DNA of 64,000 nt from Halobellus rufus (GTDB lineage: Archaea; Halobacteriota; Halobacteria; Halobacteriales; Haloferacaceae), in assembly GCF_000739575.1 (NCBI RefSeq), contig NZ_BBJO01000030.1, forward strand, positions 62,001 through 126,000. The letters are read 5' to 3'. A model generated the notes under the pieces. That model was not told the DNA's origin. It made no database searches and worked only from the letters and a program-made list of their open reading frames with translations. A program made the position numbers and the translations under genes. The stretch's first letter is position 1. The number at the start of each line of letters is the position of its first letter. Shown here one piece after another: positions 62,788-64,000 of the stretch.

Positions 62788-63267
62788 TCAGTGATCTTCG
62801 TCTTCGTACAGCCAGGCGGCGTCGATGCGCTCGTAGTCGAGCAGTTCCGCCTCGTCGAAGAAGAGGTCGATCTCGCGCTCGTTCGCGCCCTCGTCCTCGT
62901 GGTCGGAGGCGTGGATGACGTTGCGGCCGAGATCGAGGCCGAAGTCGCCGCGGATCGTGCCTGGGGCGGACTCGGCGGGGTCGGTCTCGCCGACCATCGA
63001 ACGGACCTGTCGAGTCGCGTCTGCGCCCTCCCAGACCATCGCGAAGACGGGTCCGGAGGTGATGAAGTCGACGAGGTCGTCGAAGAACGGTTTGTCCTCG
63101 TGCTCGCCGTAGTGCTCGTGTGCGAGCTCCTGGTCGATCTGCATGAACTTCCCGCCGACGAGCTTCAGGCCGCGCTCCTCGAAGCGAGAGACGATCTCGC
63201 CGATGAGACCGCGCTGGACGCCGTCGGGCTTGACCATCACGAAGGTGCGCTCGTCGTGGTGGCTCAT
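62788..63267 (-). CDS. ndk: Nucleoside diphosphate kinase
   Basis: 159 residues. [39 protein letters not shown] at the N-terminus and the catalytic histidine in [28 protein letters not shown] are diagnostic. It equilibrates nucleoside triphosphates. It lies at the 3' end of the rpl7ae-rps28e-rpl24e-ndk operon and overlaps rpl24e by four bases. Confidence 0.97.
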   Translation of the reverse strand: MSHHDERTFVMVKPDGVQRGLIGEIVSRFEERGLKLVGGKFMQIDQELAHEHYGEHEDKPFFDDLVDFITSGPVFAMVWEGADATRQVRSMVGETDPAESAPGTIRGDFGLDLGRNVIHASDHEDEGANEREIDLFFDEAELLDYERIDAAWLYEDEDH

Positions 63268-63452
63268 TCGTCGCTACCCTCGCGGCCGGCCTCGGTCCAC
63301 TCCAGATCGCGGGGCTCGCGACCGAGACGGTAGTTCTTCTCGGCCTTCGAGTCCTTGAAGTGGAGGATCGTTCCGTCGTTCTTCACGAGCATCGTGCCCG
63401 TGCCCGGTTCGATCTCCTCGCCGGAGTAATCGCACGTGCGCGTTTCGACCAT
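63264..63452 (-). CDS. rpl24e: 50S ribosomal protein L24e, zinc-site lacking
   Basis: 62 residues. The eL24 backbone is clear ([51 protein letters not shown]), but only the first of the usual four zinc cysteines is present; the others are replaced (CDYS instead of CDYC, and HFKDSKAE where HFCSSKCE is common). It sits between rps28e and ndk. Confidence 0.92.
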   Translation of the reverse strand: MVETRTCDYSGEEIEPGTGTMLVKNDGTILHFKDSKAEKNYRLGREPRDLEWTEAGREGSDE

Positions 63453-63455
63453 AGG

Positions 63456-63680
63456 TTATCGACCTCCGATGGAGTCGGCGTCCCGCTGCGTCTCGCGGAG
63501 CTGCAGGATGTCGCCCTCGCGGACGGGGCCCAGGACGTTCCGCGTGATGATGCGGCCCTGGTTCGAGCCCTCGCGGATGCGGCATTTGACCTGCATGGCC
63601 TCGCCGTGCATCCCTGTCTTGCCAACGATCTCGATGACCTCCGCGGACGTCGAGTCGCTGGCGGTCTCTTCTGCGCTCAT
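63456..63680 (-). CDS. rps28e: 30S ribosomal protein S28e
   Basis: 74 residues: [55 protein letters not shown], the eS28 S1-like fold. It lies six bases after rpl7ae and three before rpl24e. Confidence 0.95.
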   Translation of the reverse strand: MSAEETASDSTSAEVIEIVGKTGMHGEAMQVKCRIREGSNQGRIITRNVLGPVREGDILQLRETQRDADSIGGR

Positions 63681-63686
63681 CGTCGG

Positions 63687-64000
63687 TTACCGCAGTTCCT
63701 CGAGCTTCGCGGCGATGTCTTCGACCTCACCCTCCGAGTCGCCGGCGTCGACGATGGCGGCGGCGGCGGAGCCGACTTCGAGGCCCGCGGCCTGACCGAC
63801 TTCGTCCTGCGTCTCGATGAAGACGTACGGGATGCCCTTCTCGTCGGCGAGTTCGGGCAGGTGCATCACGATCTCTTCGGGCGAGACGTCCTCGGCGACG
63901 AAGACGAGCTCGGCGGTGCCGCGCTCGACGGCCTTGGTCGTCTCGTTGGTTCCTTTCTTTACGGTTCCTGTGTCTCGGGCGACCTCGAGGGCCTCGAGGG
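63687..64000 (-). CDS. rpl7ae: 50S ribosomal protein L7Ae, N-terminus outside window
   Basis: The C-terminal ~104 residues run from the window edge to a stop at 63687. The kink-turn binding core is visible: [53 protein letters not shown]7Ae binds kink-turns in rRNA and in C/D and H/ACA guide RNPs; a Cbf5-type protein is encoded at 31922. Confidence 0.95.
   Translation of the reverse strand, partial: LEALEVARDTGTVKKGTNETTKAVERGTAELVFVAEDVSPEEIVMHLPELADEKGIPYVFIETQDEVGQAAGLEVGSAAAAIVDAGDSEGEVEDIAAKLEELR

Overview
The window is a GC-rich, protein-dense stretch of a haloarchaeal chromosome (class Halobacteria). The evidence is strongly acidic proteins, archaeal-type ribosomal and RNA polymerase subunits (rpoD, rpoK, rpoN, Rpb4-like, L18e, L21e, L24e, S28e, L7Ae), leaderless-looking starts with TATA-like boxes about 25 bases upstream, GTG starts and ATGA/GTGA overlaps between genes, and archaeal isoprenoid genes (mevalonate kinase plus isopentenyl phosphate kinase). 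The genus cannot be fixed from the sequence alone. From memory, the run from rpsM to rpl7ae follows the Haloferax volcanii gene order.

Layout. 1-13 kb: tail of a PAS protein, an SDR, an RNase Z-like hydrolase, an Lhr-type helicase (frameshifted), an SLC13 anion transporter, a large Dna2-like Fe-S nuclease-helicase, two small unknowns, a zincin-like metalloprotease and a rhodanese/MBL protein (both frameshifted). 13-19.4 kb (minus strand): the operon tRNA-Ser, rpsM-rpsD-rpsK-rpoD, tRNA-Leu, rpl18e-rplM-rpsI-rpoN-rpoK-eno-rpsB. 19.5-25 kb: thioredoxin-like, zinc ribbon, glutamine amidotransferase, MoaA, Mrp/NBP35, a UDG-family protein, a DUF2064-like protein and tRNA-Ser(TGA) followed by two extra copies of its 3' end. 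25-39 kb: an APC permease fused to two Usp domains, a stand-alone Usp, adk - DUF106 - cmk - truB/cbf5, tRNA-Pro, a second SDR, several small membrane proteins, a geranylgeranyl-reductase-like flavoprotein and a GMC oxidoreductase.

39.4-47.5 kb is the most accessory-looking part. It holds a MazF-like toxin with a winged-helix partner, bounded by an imperfect 26-base repeat; a metal-transport cluster (ZIP, CNNM/CorC-like, ArsP_2-like exporter) with a DtxR-type palindrome; and a likely small regulon (pirin, short FAD protein, TetR) whose two promoters each carry a TTTACC-N4-GGTAAA palindrome. 47.5-64 kb returns to core genes: ipk-mvk, L11, L1-L10-L12 with a structured leader, a TctA-like permease, a 59-residue zinc finger protein with aEF1B, L21e-Rpb4-DUF655-RsmA, MscS, HemK2, a two-gene MetE pair, and ndk-L24e-S28e-L7Ae.

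Five genes are broken by six single-base losses, and every one can be repaired by restoring one base to a short G/C run. That pattern points to homopolymer under-calling in the assembly more than to gene decay. No rRNA, CRISPR array, complete insertion sequence or prophage was found. The best leads for new biology are the cysteine-free MetE paralogue translationally coupled to a cysteine-bearing MetE, two SDRs with lost catalytic residues, the TTTACC regulon, the tRNA-Ser 3'-end array and the repeat-bounded toxin module.
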